64,000 nucleotides of DNA. Origin: Dryas octopetala (Eukaryota; Streptophyta; Magnoliopsida; Rosales; Rosaceae). Both the position numbers and the translations under genes were made by a program. Below the pieces are notes generated by a model, which ran no database searches, was not told the origin of the DNA, and saw only the letters and a program-made list of their open reading frames with translations. Every line of letters starts with the position of its first letter. Within the stretch, counting starts at the first letter, position 1. The stretch covers positions 21,426,835 to 21,490,834 of the forward strand of contig OY992832.1 in NCBI GenBank assembly GCA_963921425.1, read 5' to 3'. Positions 34,592-46,961 of this stretch are shown here, in pieces.

Positions 34592-34620
<29 letters not shown>

Positions 34621-34800
34621 TCAAAAGGCCTGTGGCCGAGTTAATGAGAATTTATAATATCTACACCTGCATGGAGAAGAGGCAATAACCAATGTGGTTG
34701 CACCTCCACCCAATACAACGGTTCAAGACAATTCAAGGCAAAATGTGGCATCCTATGAGCTACATTATTACAAAAACAGAGAGGAAAATTAAAAACAATG
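34592..34800 (-). mobile_element. Possible retroposon 3' end with long poly(T) (minus strand)
   Basis: About 29 T are followed by ATCAAAAGGCCTGTGGCCGAG and about 170 bp of unique sequence. On the minus strand this would be a retroposon ending in poly(A). No flanking direct repeat was found, so this is weak. Confidence 0.35.
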
Positions 34801-35161
34801 ATCATATATATCAATTATATAATGATATACATGCATGGGTAACGCATGGGTGACATCAATATCCTAAAACAAACAAACACTCCAACATATGTTACTGTAG
34901 TCGTGTAGAGAAGGACCGGCCTTCAACCTCCCCATTAAATAATTTGTCTCGCCACAGCAAGAAAACATAGCTAGCATATATGCTTTCGATCATCTCCAAA
35001 TTAGGTGTACTCATTTAATAATGTTTATTTCCATGCATAACAAAAGTTCAAAATCAAAATTTATTCTGACACTGATCAGATGTAATAAAAATCTAATATA
35101 ACCTAGAATCGAAACTAACCTTTATGATAATCAACTTAGACTTTACAAAACCGTTTGTATG

Positions 35162-35293
35162 ATGTTATATATATTTTTTTTATTTTTTGGTGAAGGATTG
35201 AAGCCTTAATGATGGAGCTCATTACATGATTTAATTTTTTTTTTTTTTTTATACCGTGATGCATGTGAAAACCAACCTGTACATGTTATATAT
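35162..35293 (-). mobile_element. Possible small retroposon, 11-bp flanking repeat
   Basis: ATGTTATATAT occurs at 35162-35172 and 35283-35293 around a 110-bp insert with two T-rich runs and the piece TTTTTTGGTGAAGGATTGAA. The repeat is AT-only apart from one G, so chance is possible. Confidence 0.4.
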
Positions 35294-35984
35294 CTGCCCC
35301 ACATAAAATAAAGGATCTCCATATCAATGACAAATTAAAGCTCAACAAACCCTAGCCTCCATGAAAGAGGTTGGTGGGAAATACATCTGGCCTTTTGAGC
35401 ATTCGATCTGCATGCCAACTAAGGAATATCAGATTCTGCAAAAGTCGCCAGCATTAATACTGTTTGGCAAATGGTTAAAATTAAGATTCCAAATCCCGAA
35501 AGCCCAAGCCTCCCTCATGCTTGCTTCCACACAACTTATCTCATCTCAATCAATGAATATTCAATTCTGATAGATATAAGAAAGATTATTAATAATTGTA
35601 GTATATATTGTACATGTATTATAATCTAGATAAATTGATACACCAAGTCAACATACTACATGAAATTACGGTTGTATAGAATTTTTTATTTATTGAAATC
35701 CCCCCTTGATCAACCGAAAACAACACACAGATCGAGTAATTAATTGATCAAGTAGGAATCTATTGGATAACTACTTATATCAAGATCTTCCTTGACGGCC
35801 TTTGAAAGAACCTTCTCCTTCCAATTACCTATGATTTTCTTCCAGAGCTAGCCGTCCATTAATGTTCGATCTGATACGTACGTGATAGGTCTACTTTCTT
35901 CCCAACCTGCAATAGGGAGCAGAGGACCAAGTACATCTCATGGCAACATGACAATTGAGACCAAGAGACAAGCTAGGTAGATTT

Positions 35985-36319
35985 TGTTGGAATTAAGGAT
36001 TCTAATTGAATTCCATTCTTAAGTAGCTGCTTTAATAAAAGATTATGTTAGTTAATTAGTTACAAATGGTTTGAATTAATTTCTGACAGTTGGCACTGCC
36101 ATATAGGACAGATGCATGAATGGTGATGATGTGATCACAGTCACTCCACCTCATTTACTTTGTAACGGTTTTCTTGTCCTTACATGGACATGCTTTGATA
36201 TAATGAAATGGTTAGTGGCTGGCTCATCTTGAGCATCACGCATAATTTGTGCTCCCTCATTTTCTCTCTTCTCTCCTCCCTTTTCCTTTCTCTGTTTATC
36301 ATTGCATCAGTGTTCAACA
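35985..36319 (+). repeat. 5' LTR of the copia element
   Basis: 335 bp, TGTTGG...CAACA. It differs from the 3' LTR in the words AATAAAAGA/AATACAAGA, GTTTGAATT/GTTTGTATT and GCCATATAG/GCCTTATAG. Confidence 0.95.
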
Positions 36320-36331
36320 TGGTATCAGAGC
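36320..36331 (+). other. Primer-binding site of the copia element
   Basis: TGGTATCAGAGC directly follows the LTR. It is the classic plant copia site, complementary to the 3' end of initiator tRNA-Met. Confidence 0.92.
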
Positions 36332-36415
36332 CCTAGGTTCGATCATCGAGCTGGGGCGTTGGTTCTGTGAAGGGCGAGTGAGAAATCCAACGAGAAATCT
36401 CAACATTCAGCTGCT

Positions 36416-39400
36416 ATGGCTGGATCTGGAAATGGTGAGCTACGAGCTCCCATCTTTGATGGAACAGAGTATGAGTTCTGGAGAGTCAGAATGGTTACAA
36501 TCTTCAAGTCCTATGGGATTTGGAAGCTTGTGGAAAAGGGGATTTGCATTCCAGAATCAAAGAAGAAGAAAGAGAAAGTTAAGAAGGATGGAGAAGCACT
36601 CAGTGTAGATGACGAAGAGGAAGTAGATTCTTACCTTGAGGAGCAATAGATGAAGGATACAAAGGCCTTAGGAATCATTCAAGGTGCTGTTTCAAGGGAG
36701 ATCTTCCCTCGAATTGTCAATCAAGAAACTGCTAAAGGTGCATGGGACTTACTTAGAGATGAGTACCATGGAGATGAACAATCCAGGTCAGTGAAGCTCC
36801 AAGGATTGCGTAGAGAATTTGAATATATGAGGATGAGCGAAAATGAAACTTTGTCCTCATACTTTACCCGATTCTTTGACTTAACTAATCAAATGGAAAA
36901 GTTTGGTGAAACTCTTCCTCACCAACGAATGGTACAGAAAATTTTGATTAGTTTAACAAAGCTATATGATCCCATGTGTGTGATTATTGAGAGAACTATT
37001 GATTTAAATACAATATCAGTACATGAGGTTGTAGGGTCACTTAAGAGCTATGAACTCAGACTGGATAGGCATGAGGAAGATTCAGGCTATGCTGAGAAGG
37101 CTCTGGCTAGCATGAGTGTTTCATCAAACTCTCAAAATCGTCAAAACAAACCTTACAATCACAGTGGAGGAAAGAAAGGTGCCTGGAAAGGTAAACCCAA
37201 AAAGTGGGAAAATAAGTCAACTGCAAATGTGAAAGGAGTTGGAGCAGATGCAGGGAAGACCAAATGCAGAATCTGTGATAAGCTTCATTTTGGGGAATGT
37301 TGGTTTAAAGGGAAAATCAAATGTCACAATTGTGAGAAATTTGGGCACATGATGAAGGACTGCCATCAACCAAATAAAAGGGGACAGGTTGTCAACTATG
37401 CTAATCAGGTACAAGAGACTGCTACTATGTTTTATGCATGTCATAAAGCATCTGTGGAGAATTGTAAAGATGTGTGGTACCTGGATAGTGGTTATAGTAA
37501 CCATATGACAGGGTGTGAGTCTCTACTTGTGAACATTGATCGAAGTGTGAGATGCAAGGTTAAAATGGGGACAGGTGATCTTGTTGAATCAATTGGCAAA
37601 GGCATACTACCTGTTAAAACCAAGAATGGCACAAGATACATTACTGAAGTAATGGTTGTACCTGGGTTAGATGAGAACTTGTTGAGTGTTGGACAAATGG
37701 TCGAGCATGACTATTGGTTGATCTTTGGAGATTTTTCTGCAAATATTTATGGAGATAAAGATTTTAAAAGTCTAGTTGTGAGTGTGCAGATGAAAGGGAA
37801 CAGGTGTTTTCCCTTTGCTCTCGAGGACATTGGCTCTGAAATGGCAAACAAAGCCACTGTCATTGATTCCTCCTGGAAATGGCATAAGAGATATGGCCAT
37901 TTAAACTTTGACAGCTTGTTACAATTGCAGGATAAGAATATGGTGTATGGACTACCTCAGATTGCTGGAAAGGATCATGTGTGTGAAGGATGTGCAGTAA
38001 GCAAGTCTCACATAAAAGCCTTTGACAAAGGGAAGGTTAAGAGGGCATCTAACCTACTTGAATTGGTACACACAGATGTCTGTGGACCAATGACTGAAAC
38101 TATTGGTGGGAATAGATATTTTCTCACATTTATTGATGATAAATCTAGGATGTGCTGGGTCTATTTTCTGAGATGCAAATCTGAGGTGCTAAATGTATTC
38201 AAGAAATTCAAGTCAATGGTGGAACTGCAAAGTGGATTCATGATCAAGAAATTGAGAAGTGATAGAGGTGGAGAATATACCTCTTTGGAATTTGATCAAT
38301 TCTGTGAAAAATTTGGAATTGAAAGACAATTAACAGTCTCTTACTCACCTCAGCAAAATGGCACTGCAGAGAGGAAGAATAGAACTATTGTAGAGATGGC
38401 TAAGGCAATGTTACATGAAAAACAAATGCCTAAGCATTTTTGGGGAGAAGCAATCAATACTGCAGTCTATTTACTCAATAGATGTCCCACTAGAGCTTTG
38501 AAAAATGTGACTCCATTTGAGGAATTCAGTGGAAGGAAGCCTGGAGTCAAACATTTGAGAATTTTTGGTTCCATTTGTTACACTCATATTCCATCTCAAC
38601 GAAGGCATAAGTTGGATGAATCTGGTCAGAAGGGAGTTTTTGTAGGCTATGGCATCAGGGAAAAGGGGTATAGAGTGTATGATCTAAGAACAGCCAGGGT
38701 TATTGTCTCTAGAAGTGTTGTGTTTGATGAGTCTGCTTTGTGAAATTGGGAAAAGGAAGAGATTACATATACTACTGTGCCCTGGACAGATGGGGAAATT
38801 GAAGATGATATGTCTGCAAGCTCAGAATTGCCTAACCAAACTCAACACAGTGTGGAGGAATCCCCAAACAATGATCCTCCTGCTGCTGAAAATTCCTTGA
38901 GATCAGATTCACCTGAAGTCAACTCAAGAAATGAGATTGTGCTGACTGAAACTTATGACACTACTCCTTTAAAATGGAAGAACTTGAATGAAGTATTTGC
39001 TCATTGCAAACTTAGTGTCATTGAACCTGAAAGCTACTTTGATGCTGCAAAAGATCAAGCATGGCAAAAGGCTATGGAAGATGAGATCAATATGATAGAG
39101 AAAAATCATACCTGGGAACTTGTGTGTAGACCAGGAGATAAGCCTATTGTAGGAGTGAAATGGATTTTTAAAACAAAGCTTAATCTCGATGGCTCAATAC
39201 AGAAACATAAAGCTAGACTGGTTGCAAAGGGGTACACTCAAAAGCCAGGAGTGGATTTCAACGAGACCTTTGCACCAGTAGCTAGATTGGATACAATCAG
39301 AACCTTAATTGCACTTGCAGCTCAGAAAGGGTGGAAGCTATATCAATTAGATGTGAAATAAGCTTTTCTCAATGGAGTATTAGAGGAAGAAGTTTATGTT

Positions 39401-40591
39401 GAACAGCCTGAGGGATTTGTGGTTTCAAATGCTGAAGACAAGGTGTACAAATTAAAAAAGGCTCTCTATGGACTTAAACAAGCTCCAAGAGCTTGGTATA
39501 GCAACATTGACTCATTTCTACTGCAGTGTGGTTTTGGAAAGAGCTCAAGTGAAGCAACTCTGTATGTGAGGCACAAAATGGGAAAAGGCACACTCATTGT
39601 ATCCATTTATGTGGATGATATTGTATACACAGGGAGTGATAAGGAAATGATGGAGGAATTCAAACAAGAAATGATGAGAAGATATGAAATGACAGATTTG
39701 GGATTATTACATCACTTTCTTGGCATTGGTGTTGTTCAAAAGGAAGGATGTATATTCATTCATCAACGAAAATATGCCTCAAGTCTGTTGGACAAGTTTG
39801 GCTTAAAAGATTGCAAGCCTGTTTCAATCCCACTTGCCACTACAGATAAGCTACGAAAAGAAGATGGAAGCAAGGCTGCAGATGAAGGGTTATATAGGAA
39901 AATGATTGGCAGTTTACTTTACCTAACAGCAACTAGACCAGACATAATGTTTGCTTCTAGTTTGCTGGCTAGGTTTATGCATTGTCCAACCTCCAAGCAT
40001 CTTGGAACTGCCAAAAGGGTACTGAGGTACATCAGTGGTACAATTGACCATGGAATTCTATACAGAAAAGGGGAATCAGCACTTCTAATTGGCTACTGTG
40101 ATAGTGATTGGAGTGGTGATGAAGATGACATGAAATCAACCTCTGGTTATGCATTCTCTTTTGGCAGTGGTGTTTTCTCTTGGGCATCTGTAAAGTAACA
40201 AAGTGTAGCATTATCCACTGCAGAAGCCGAGTACATGAGTGCAGCAGAAGCCACTACTCAAGCTATCTGGTTGAGGTTTGTTTTACAAGACTTTGGTGAA
40301 GAACAAATGGATCCAACCACTATAATGTGTGATAACACCTCTGCTATTGCAATGACAAGGAACCCTGTGTTTCATCAACGATCAAAGCACATTAAAAGGA
40401 AGTTTCATTTTATCAGAGAGGCAATGCAGGAAGGGGAGATTGATCTTCTATACTGCAAGAGTGAAGATCAAATTGCAGATATATTCACCAAGGCTTTAGC
40501 AAAGGAAAGGTTCTGTTTGTTGAGAAGTATGCTTGGAGTGAATTCAATTAAAACCTTAGAAGGGAGTGTTGGAATTAAGGATTCTAATTGA
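36416..40591 (+). pseudogene. copia gag-pol polyprotein with four in-frame stops
   Basis: One phase from ATG 36416 to 40591. Domains in order: gag (36416 to about 37150), CxxCxxxxHxxxxC zinc knuckle (37323-37363), protease with DSG at 37484-37492, integrase zinc region (about 37880-37995) and D,D,E core (about 38060-38400), reverse transcriptase with YVDD at 39608-39619, RNase H (about 40090-40520). Stops interrupt it at 36647 (TAG), 38741 (TGA), 39359 (TAA) and 40196 (TAA), with the same phase and homology continuing after each. No frameshift is seen. The first stop is only 77 codons in. The complete form would copy and integrate the element; this copy would need help from a relative. Confidence 0.93.
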
Positions 40592-40901
40592 ATTCCATTC
40601 TTAAGTAGCTGCTTTAATACAAGATTATGTTAGTTAATTAGTTACAAATGGTTTGTATTAATTTCTGACAGTTGGCACTGCCTTATAGGACAGATGCATG
40701 AATGGTGATGATGTGATCACAGTCACTCCACCTCATTTACTTTGTAACGGTTTTCTTGTCCTTACATGGACATGCTTTGATATAATGAAATGGTTAGTGG
40801 CTGGCTCATCTTGAGCATCACGCATAATTTGTGCTCCCTCATTTTCTCTCTTCTCTCCTCCCTTTTCCTTTCTCTGTTTATCATTGCATCAGTGTTCAAC
40901 A
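40567..40901 (+). repeat. 3' LTR of the copia element
   Basis: 335 bp, starting after a short purine stretch (AGAAGGGAG). It ends CAACA at 40901 and is followed by GATTT. Confidence 0.95.
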
Positions 40902-41777
40902 GATTTTTATGGCCCCAAAGGGTGTGTTTGTATAGAGAATTTAAAATTAAATTTGGTATTTAGACAAAACTCGAGATTTAAGGAATTAATGATACAAAAA
41001 TTCTATGTGTAGTACGTCTTGTTTAATTAACTAAAGAACGGATGTGGGTCTTTTATGATTTTTTGTAATATTTTAAACCATTTTTGACATGGTTCACAAT
41101 TTTGGAGTATAGGGTTCTATTTTTAGGGTATCAAGGTTATATTTTAGGCACAAAACTCAAAAGTTAAAACATAAAATCTAACTAAGGAACGGGAGCTCAA
41201 AACTATGAGAGTTAAAACCGAGGAACGAGTCTTAATTGACAAGTTATACCATAAAGTATTAAATTCTACCAAAAATAAGATGTAAAAGTGAAAAAAATTC
41301 ATAAAATATATGTGTCAGTTTTTAATTAGAGAAAGGACATCTTGCTGAGAAAAAGACTAATTAGTTATATATTCTAGTTTTCTTATTAAGTTCATAGTAT
41401 GTATGGCTAACATAAGGAACAAAAGATAAGTAATATATAAGTGAGCTAGAGACTACATATATATTTAAGGGTTGGATTTACTTCAACACTGTATCGGTTT
41501 TACAATCATATTAAATCCACCATTAAATATGTTGTCATTTACTTATCTCTCATATTTTGTTCCTTATATTAGTCGCTTGTAAAATATTCATCAACAAAAG
41601 AAAATTTTCAGTTTACCTGGATACCCCTGGTAATAAATTGGTATTTGAAGACCATAAATTCCGACACTAAATTTGGTATTAATTAAGAAAATTTAAAATC
41701 TCAACCCCAAACACCAACCACCTCTCATTCCCAACACCAACACCGTCACCATCTAGCTCACTGTTGCCTCCTATTAT

Positions 41778-42468
41778 GGGCCAGTTTGGTATTGCTGTGA
41801 GAAAAAACAGCTGTGAAGTAAAACAGCTGTGAAGTAAAGTCAGCTGTAAAGTAAAGCAGTTGAGTGTTTGGTAAACTATATTTTCAAAAGTGTTGTGAGT
41901 GCAAAAAACAGTATCAAAGTGTTTGGTAAATGTTAATATAAAAATGCTGTGACTGTGTATAATTACTAAAATGGACATGATGCTGAAAGTGCATTTCACT
42001 TATTTGTTTGGTAAAAATAATATGTTTTTTTACTTGTTTTTGAAATTTTTGACTACAAATTTTTATTAGCATTAATTTTTCTAAGAACAACATTATTAAA
42101 TAAGTATGCCTATTATTTTTTTAGGTATATTATAATTTTAATCCTATAAATAAAATATCATAATTAATTATCATAATATAAAATATAACTAACAATGGAC
42201 ATATTTTTTAATTTAAAATAAACAAATAAAAATCATAGAAATCAATGAGGGTATTATGGGTAAAATAAAATATTCATTGTTACTGTGAGTCACTGCAGCT
42301 TTCAAAAGTACCTAGAAACCTGCTTTCTGTTTTTGTTGTGGGGAGTTGAGAATTGTGGAAAAAAGCAGTTTTTTATTTTTTTACCAAACACCAAAACTGC
42401 TGTAGATGATTGAGAATTGTCATCCACAGCAGCTTTTTGAGTCTTCCACCGCAATCCCAAACGGGGCC
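41778..42468. mobile_element. hAT-like MITE, copy A
   Basis: The left end GGGCCAGTTTGGTATTGC pairs as an inverted repeat with the right end GCAATCCCAAACGGGGCC. Inside are repeated AGCTGTGAAGTAAA words. A diverged, shorter relative lies at 51955-52409. The ends fit hAT-type MITEs, but an 8-bp duplication is not clear. Confidence 0.65.
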
Positions 42469-42789
42469 TATATATGAATCTATGATATATGCTTAATAGC
42501 TTAAATTAAGTACTTAAACAAACAAAAAATTAATTAAATTCTTGGACTTTGAATATATTCCATCATTTTCAAATTCCCTGAGAATATGCAATCAAACTCC
42601 CTCATTCAAAAACTTGCAGCGTGAAATTTCATTTGAGAGGAAATCATGATTTCAATTTTAGGGATTTAATTAATATTAGACTTTTTTATACTAATAGTCT
42701 AATACCACTCATAATATAGGGTGTGTGCACATTTACCATCTGATTTTATTTTATTTTAAGTATTTATCACCCAATCTTTTCTTCGTGTG

Positions 42790-43015
42790 ACAAATTTGCC
42801 AACAACACTGCCACTACCTCCATCACCACCCTCACTACCACCACTACTACAACCACCACCATTGTTGCCACCACCACGTACACCACCCTAACTGTCATCA
42901 TCACCACACCTTTGCCTCCACCACAATCGTACAACTATTGCTATTAGCCTATTATCACCGTCCTCACTTCTATTATTATTGTTACTACCACCACACCTTA
43001 ATTACCTCTACCATT
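42790..43015. repeat. CCA/CAT-rich trinucleotide tract
   Basis: About 220 bp built from degenerate CCACCA, CTACCA and CATCAC words, irregularly interrupted. It may be an expanded microsatellite or the remains of a low-complexity coding stretch; no usable frame remains. Confidence 0.55.
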
Positions 43016-44496
43016 ATTATCATGCAGGCGCTTTAAAATTTCTTCATGCCTAATAGGTTAGCCAAACAATAAAAAATTCTATGCATTTAAATTTCATCTT
43101 TTAAAATTTCGTCATTTTAAAATTGCTTAGAACTTCCAAACTTGTTCAATAAAACACACCATTAATTCTTTTACAAATGGAGTCCATAGTTGTATTTGAG
43201 TTTATGAGGTCTAACATTACGACATTTCGAAGATTACAAAGGTGCATGTAACATTACAATCTCCAAATATTCAGGATCATCCTTTTTGTTATAGCTTCTC
43301 CTCATAAGATATTAATTATATATAACTCAAAATCAACCGATTTTGAGTTATTGAGGTCACGAGGACATGTTGTGTTTTCATGGTTGGAGAGAAAGTACGA
43401 CCTAGCTAGCTACTTTGTGTGTCAATTAATTTGGCATGTTGGGTCCATCTGGCCGGACTGAAGGGTACCTATCGTGAAGAAACCAGTTAATGGAAGGACA
43501 TTGCATATATGATATATGCAACTTAATTCCTTGCGGTGGTACCCCAACCACAATTTTACTTGGAGGCTTTCATTCTCTACTTATTGGCCTAGCCATCTAC
43601 GATTCACTTAATTAATTAGTAGGATGCCCCTACTCGATCACATTCTCCATCCACTTGGCCCCTCAAATTTTGGAATCCTAATTCTGTGCTTTCTTCTCTT
43701 ATACTTGTAATTAATTAGGGGTGAACATTTTGGACACACGATTCGAATCCAATACTGCATTAGTAGGTTTGGATTGACCATACCTTAACACGAATATGGA
43801 AAAATGTCCATTCATAAAAGGTAAAATAGTAAAATAAACATGCAATTTTTTAAACAAAAATAACAAAAGAAGACCTAAAGTTATCTCTTCAACAACTGAT
43901 CTATTTATCCATGTACAAGATCAGTAGTCCAGATTGACATACAGTTTAGCAATAAAACATATTAAATAGCCTAACAAGATAACATCCTCTATAATACAAA
44001 ATAACATCATATTTTCAAGTAGAAACACGTCATTGATTTGGCAGAAAGAAGATGAAAGGAGGTGGAGATGTAAAGATACTTCATTTTGAACGACATAACT
44101 TAATGCATCAATCGGCCAGTAGGGTACGATTTTCAGAAGATACATAAATGAGAGCTGATCGATGATATATCAACAACCATCCTGCAATGAAATTAATGTT
44201 TCTCTTCAGCAATTTGACCTTACCTGCCGTCCAAGTTAATTCCAAAATAAAATCGGATTGACTTTTGGAATCAGGTTGGTGTTGAAAGTTTGATTGGTAT
44301 GTGGATTCCTCTATATTTTAGCTACTAATTATTTTAAGGATTGGTATTCCTCTATATATAAGTATTTTTATGGCATTCCTCTATATTTTTGCAAATTAAG
44401 GAGTAGTTAGTTAGAGCTCCAAGAGGTTACATATATATCCCTTCATTCTCAGTCGTTTTGGTTGAAATATTCACTGCAATAAATTAGCCATCCATC

Positions 44497-46680
44497 TTAG
44501 AGCATGTGCAATGGTGATCAATTGGCATCTATTGACTATTTGAAACAGAAATAATTTGTAATGAGGTGTCAATTGACAATAGATGAATTGAAATGACAAT
44601 TGATAGGTAAAAAATTTGACTTGCCAATTGATTTAGAATTGCACCAAAAAAGTGGAGGGATCTACTGTGGGAAAAAGTGAAAGGAGGAGAGAGATTGTAT
44701 CATGTGGCTTGGTTATCAAAGTTTTTTTTTGCCATGAATTATGGTTTTATTATATGAATTAATGTATCAATATTTTATTATATGAATTATAGTTTTTTAT
44801 TAATAGGGTTATTTTATAGTGTATACTTTATAATATAAAATAGAGAAATTTAAATTTGGGTATGAATTTAAATTAATAAAAAATATTAAATATTAGGCTC
44901 ATTTTAAAGATCTCATTGAGATCATTAACTATTGACTTATGTGGTTGACTTAAATGTTAATAATTATAAACCCCCTAGTTAGAGAGAAAATCTCTCATAA
45001 CTTCCACACAAAATTTATCTCTCCCATAACCCCCAATTTTACACTTAATATTTTCCTAAACCCCCTAGTCAACTAATACCCAGCCAAGTTTGACTTCTTA
45101 TCTTTTAATTTTCTAGTTTCACCATTTTTCTTTATTTTCATTTTCCATTTGTGTGTGTTTTCTCTCTTCCATCTGTGTGCTCTCTCTCCCCTTTGCGTTC
45201 TCTCTCTCCCTGTTGAAGTCACCGGCGCGTGCGCCGCCGTCTGGCGATGGTTGTCGACGATATTGGTCCCATCATGCTCGCCTCTCCTCCCTCTTCCTCT
45301 CCTTGCCCTCTACTCTCCGCGAAACATAACATCATCGCAGGATCAGGTCTAGGCAAACCCGAGCTCCCTCACCGGTGATCCGCCAATTCCGGCGACAACG
45401 AGGTGCCGGACCGGTTGGGTTCTTTTCGCCTCTTCCTCCTCTATCTATCCATGGCCTTCTTTTTCCTAGAAAACCCACAGAAACTCAAATGCAACCCGAA
45501 GTCCGATCGTCATCTCCGGTAGTGACTTCAAGATTCCGGCGACATTGCAGCCGCTCTCCACTTCTAGAAGCTTCCTCTCGACGTGGTGAGTATGATGGTG
45601 GTCTCGAATTCTCCAACTGACCACTGTGGACGGCGAATCGATGCCAAAAAGGTCCGAGACTTACCTCCGCTGTTGCCGGAGATTCCAGCGGCGGATTGAA
45701 GTGGTTCTGGTCTCATTCTTCTCCCCTCAACAGTCTCTCTCTATTGGTATACAAATTTGGATTCAATTGCTTTGAATTTCAAAAGCCCTAATTTGAAATT
45801 GATTTGTGAATATGTTTGTGAAAAGTATAGTTTGTGAATATGTTTTAATTGAATTTGTTATTAATTAGATATAAATATGGGTTTTTTAATTGATTTATAA
45901 GTATATACAAATTTACTTCATTTATTGATTAAACAGTTTCAATTTGTGAAACAGTTTCAGTTCGTGAAACATGAGTTTTAAATGAATTTTGAATGAAATT
46001 GTGGTCCTGAAATATGATGAATCAAATTTGCAGGTAGAAACAGATCGAGGCAGTGGCGGCTGTCGTATACTCGTCGCGCATGAGGTGATCAGACGACGTT
46101 ATCTAGGGTTTTAGTTTCACTAAATTCAACTTCACTGAATTCAGTTTCAGTGCATTTACTGAACTGAATTTGAATTTAATGAATGCACTGAATTGAATTC
46201 AGACTAAAACTGAATTCAGACTGAAACTGAATTTAGTCTCTAGTGAAATACTGAATTGATATAATTGTTATTTTTTGTCAAGTAAATGTGTAATTATTTT
46301 TTTTTTCGTACAACATAATGGTGTAATTATTTTTTTATTCTAGTTAATAATAATGTAAAATTATATTTTTTTAGTGTAACTGAATTTCTGAAATTCAGTT
46401 TCACTGATCCATGTCAGCGCGCGTCCGAGAGTGCGTCAGAGTATGTCAGCGCGCGCGTAAGAAGGGTAAAAAAGGTATTATAAGTTTTAGAAGGTTTTGG
46501 GAGAATTTCTAAATGGGTGGAGATTTAGGAAAATTTTTAGGTTGGTTAGGGGGTTTAAAATTACCCACTATTGACTTAAAACAAAACATATATATTTGTG
46601 TCAAGTCAATAACTAAAAAAAGAGGTCAATAGGCTTGTATTAAATTGCCTATTGACCTCAACCATTGCACCTACTCTAAG
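44497..46680. mobile_element. Inverted-repeat element interrupted by a second element
   Basis: The left end CTTAGAGCATGTGCAATGGT pairs with the right end ACCATTGCACCTACTCTAAG. Next to both ends lie matching words about 'tattgac' and 'gtcaat'. The middle (44967-46557) has its own ends, so the outer element looks like a MITE of about 590 bp split by an insertion. The outer target duplication was not resolved. Words like GAGCATGTGTAATGG recur near 60050, which may be the end of a relative. Confidence 0.6.
44967..46557. mobile_element. Inner inverted-repeat element with GC-rich core
   Basis: Ends TAAACCCCCTAGTTAG and ...GGTTAGGGGGTTTA are inverted complements over about 11 bp; AATTA may be a short flanking repeat. 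Inside, 45130-45720 is GC-rich with a CT-rich tract, like a gene 5' end, and open frames at 45149-45352 and 45375-45620 that match no known protein. A word array based on GAATTCAGTTTCACTGAA follows at 46120-46260, and GCGCGCGTC words at about 46415-46455. It could be a non-autonomous DNA transposon that captured host sequence. Confidence 0.5.
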
Positions 46681-46915
46681 AGTTAGGAAACGTTAATGAT
46701 CTTTAACGAAAGCTGTGAGAAAGATAGTATCTACTTAGGATTTACTAGTTAGGCTAGATAAAAAAATGGATTCACTAGTTAGGCAAATTAATCTAGTTAA
46801 GAGGAGAGAGAGAGAGAGAGTTCTCTCCTGAATTTGCTTTATATATTTTTTGTTTTTGTTCAAAATTCGCTTTTTGCTTTTGGTAAAAACAAAATCCCAA
46901 TATATGTTAGCCAAA

Positions 46916-46961
46916 ATAAAGAATATTGTTATTTTTTTAATGAAAGATAAAGAATATTGTT
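46916..46961 (-). mobile_element. Micro-insertion of 16 bp with 15-bp target duplication
   Basis: ATAAAGAATATTGTT stands at 46916-46930 and 46947-46961. The insert is ATTTTTTTAATGAAAG, which on the minus strand ends in a short A run. The direct repeat is too long to be easily due to chance. Confidence 0.6.

Larger units (their letters stand above)
27267..35979. other. Long gene-poor spacer between the S40 gene and the copia element
   Basis: No gene is supported over 8.7 kb. The first few hundred bases are probably the S40 3' UTR. Small elements inside (listed separately) are micro-retroposons and SINE pieces at 28196, 29904 and 35162, a 469-bp dispersed repeat at 32070, and a palindromic MITE at 33341. 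A (GAT)n run stands at 27819-27838 and long T or A runs at 29030, 32778, 34592 and 35235. At 28270-28345 a diverged tRNA-like block (box A and box B on the minus strand) may be an old SINE. The minus-strand frame at 31745-31476 (89 codons) matches nothing I know. Confidence 0.5.
35985..40901 (+). mobile_element. Ty1/copia LTR retrotransposon, complete, with GATTT target duplication
   Basis: It is bounded by 335-bp LTRs (35985-36319 and 40567-40901) that start TGTTGG and end CAACA, with GATTT at 35980-35984 and 40902-40906. The primer-binding site follows the left LTR directly, and one reading phase covers gag, protease, integrase, reverse transcriptase and RNase H in the copia order. Length is 4917 bp. 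The LTRs differ at three positions by eye (about 0.9 percent), so the insertion is fairly recent. Four in-frame stops make it non-autonomous. Confidence 0.95.
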
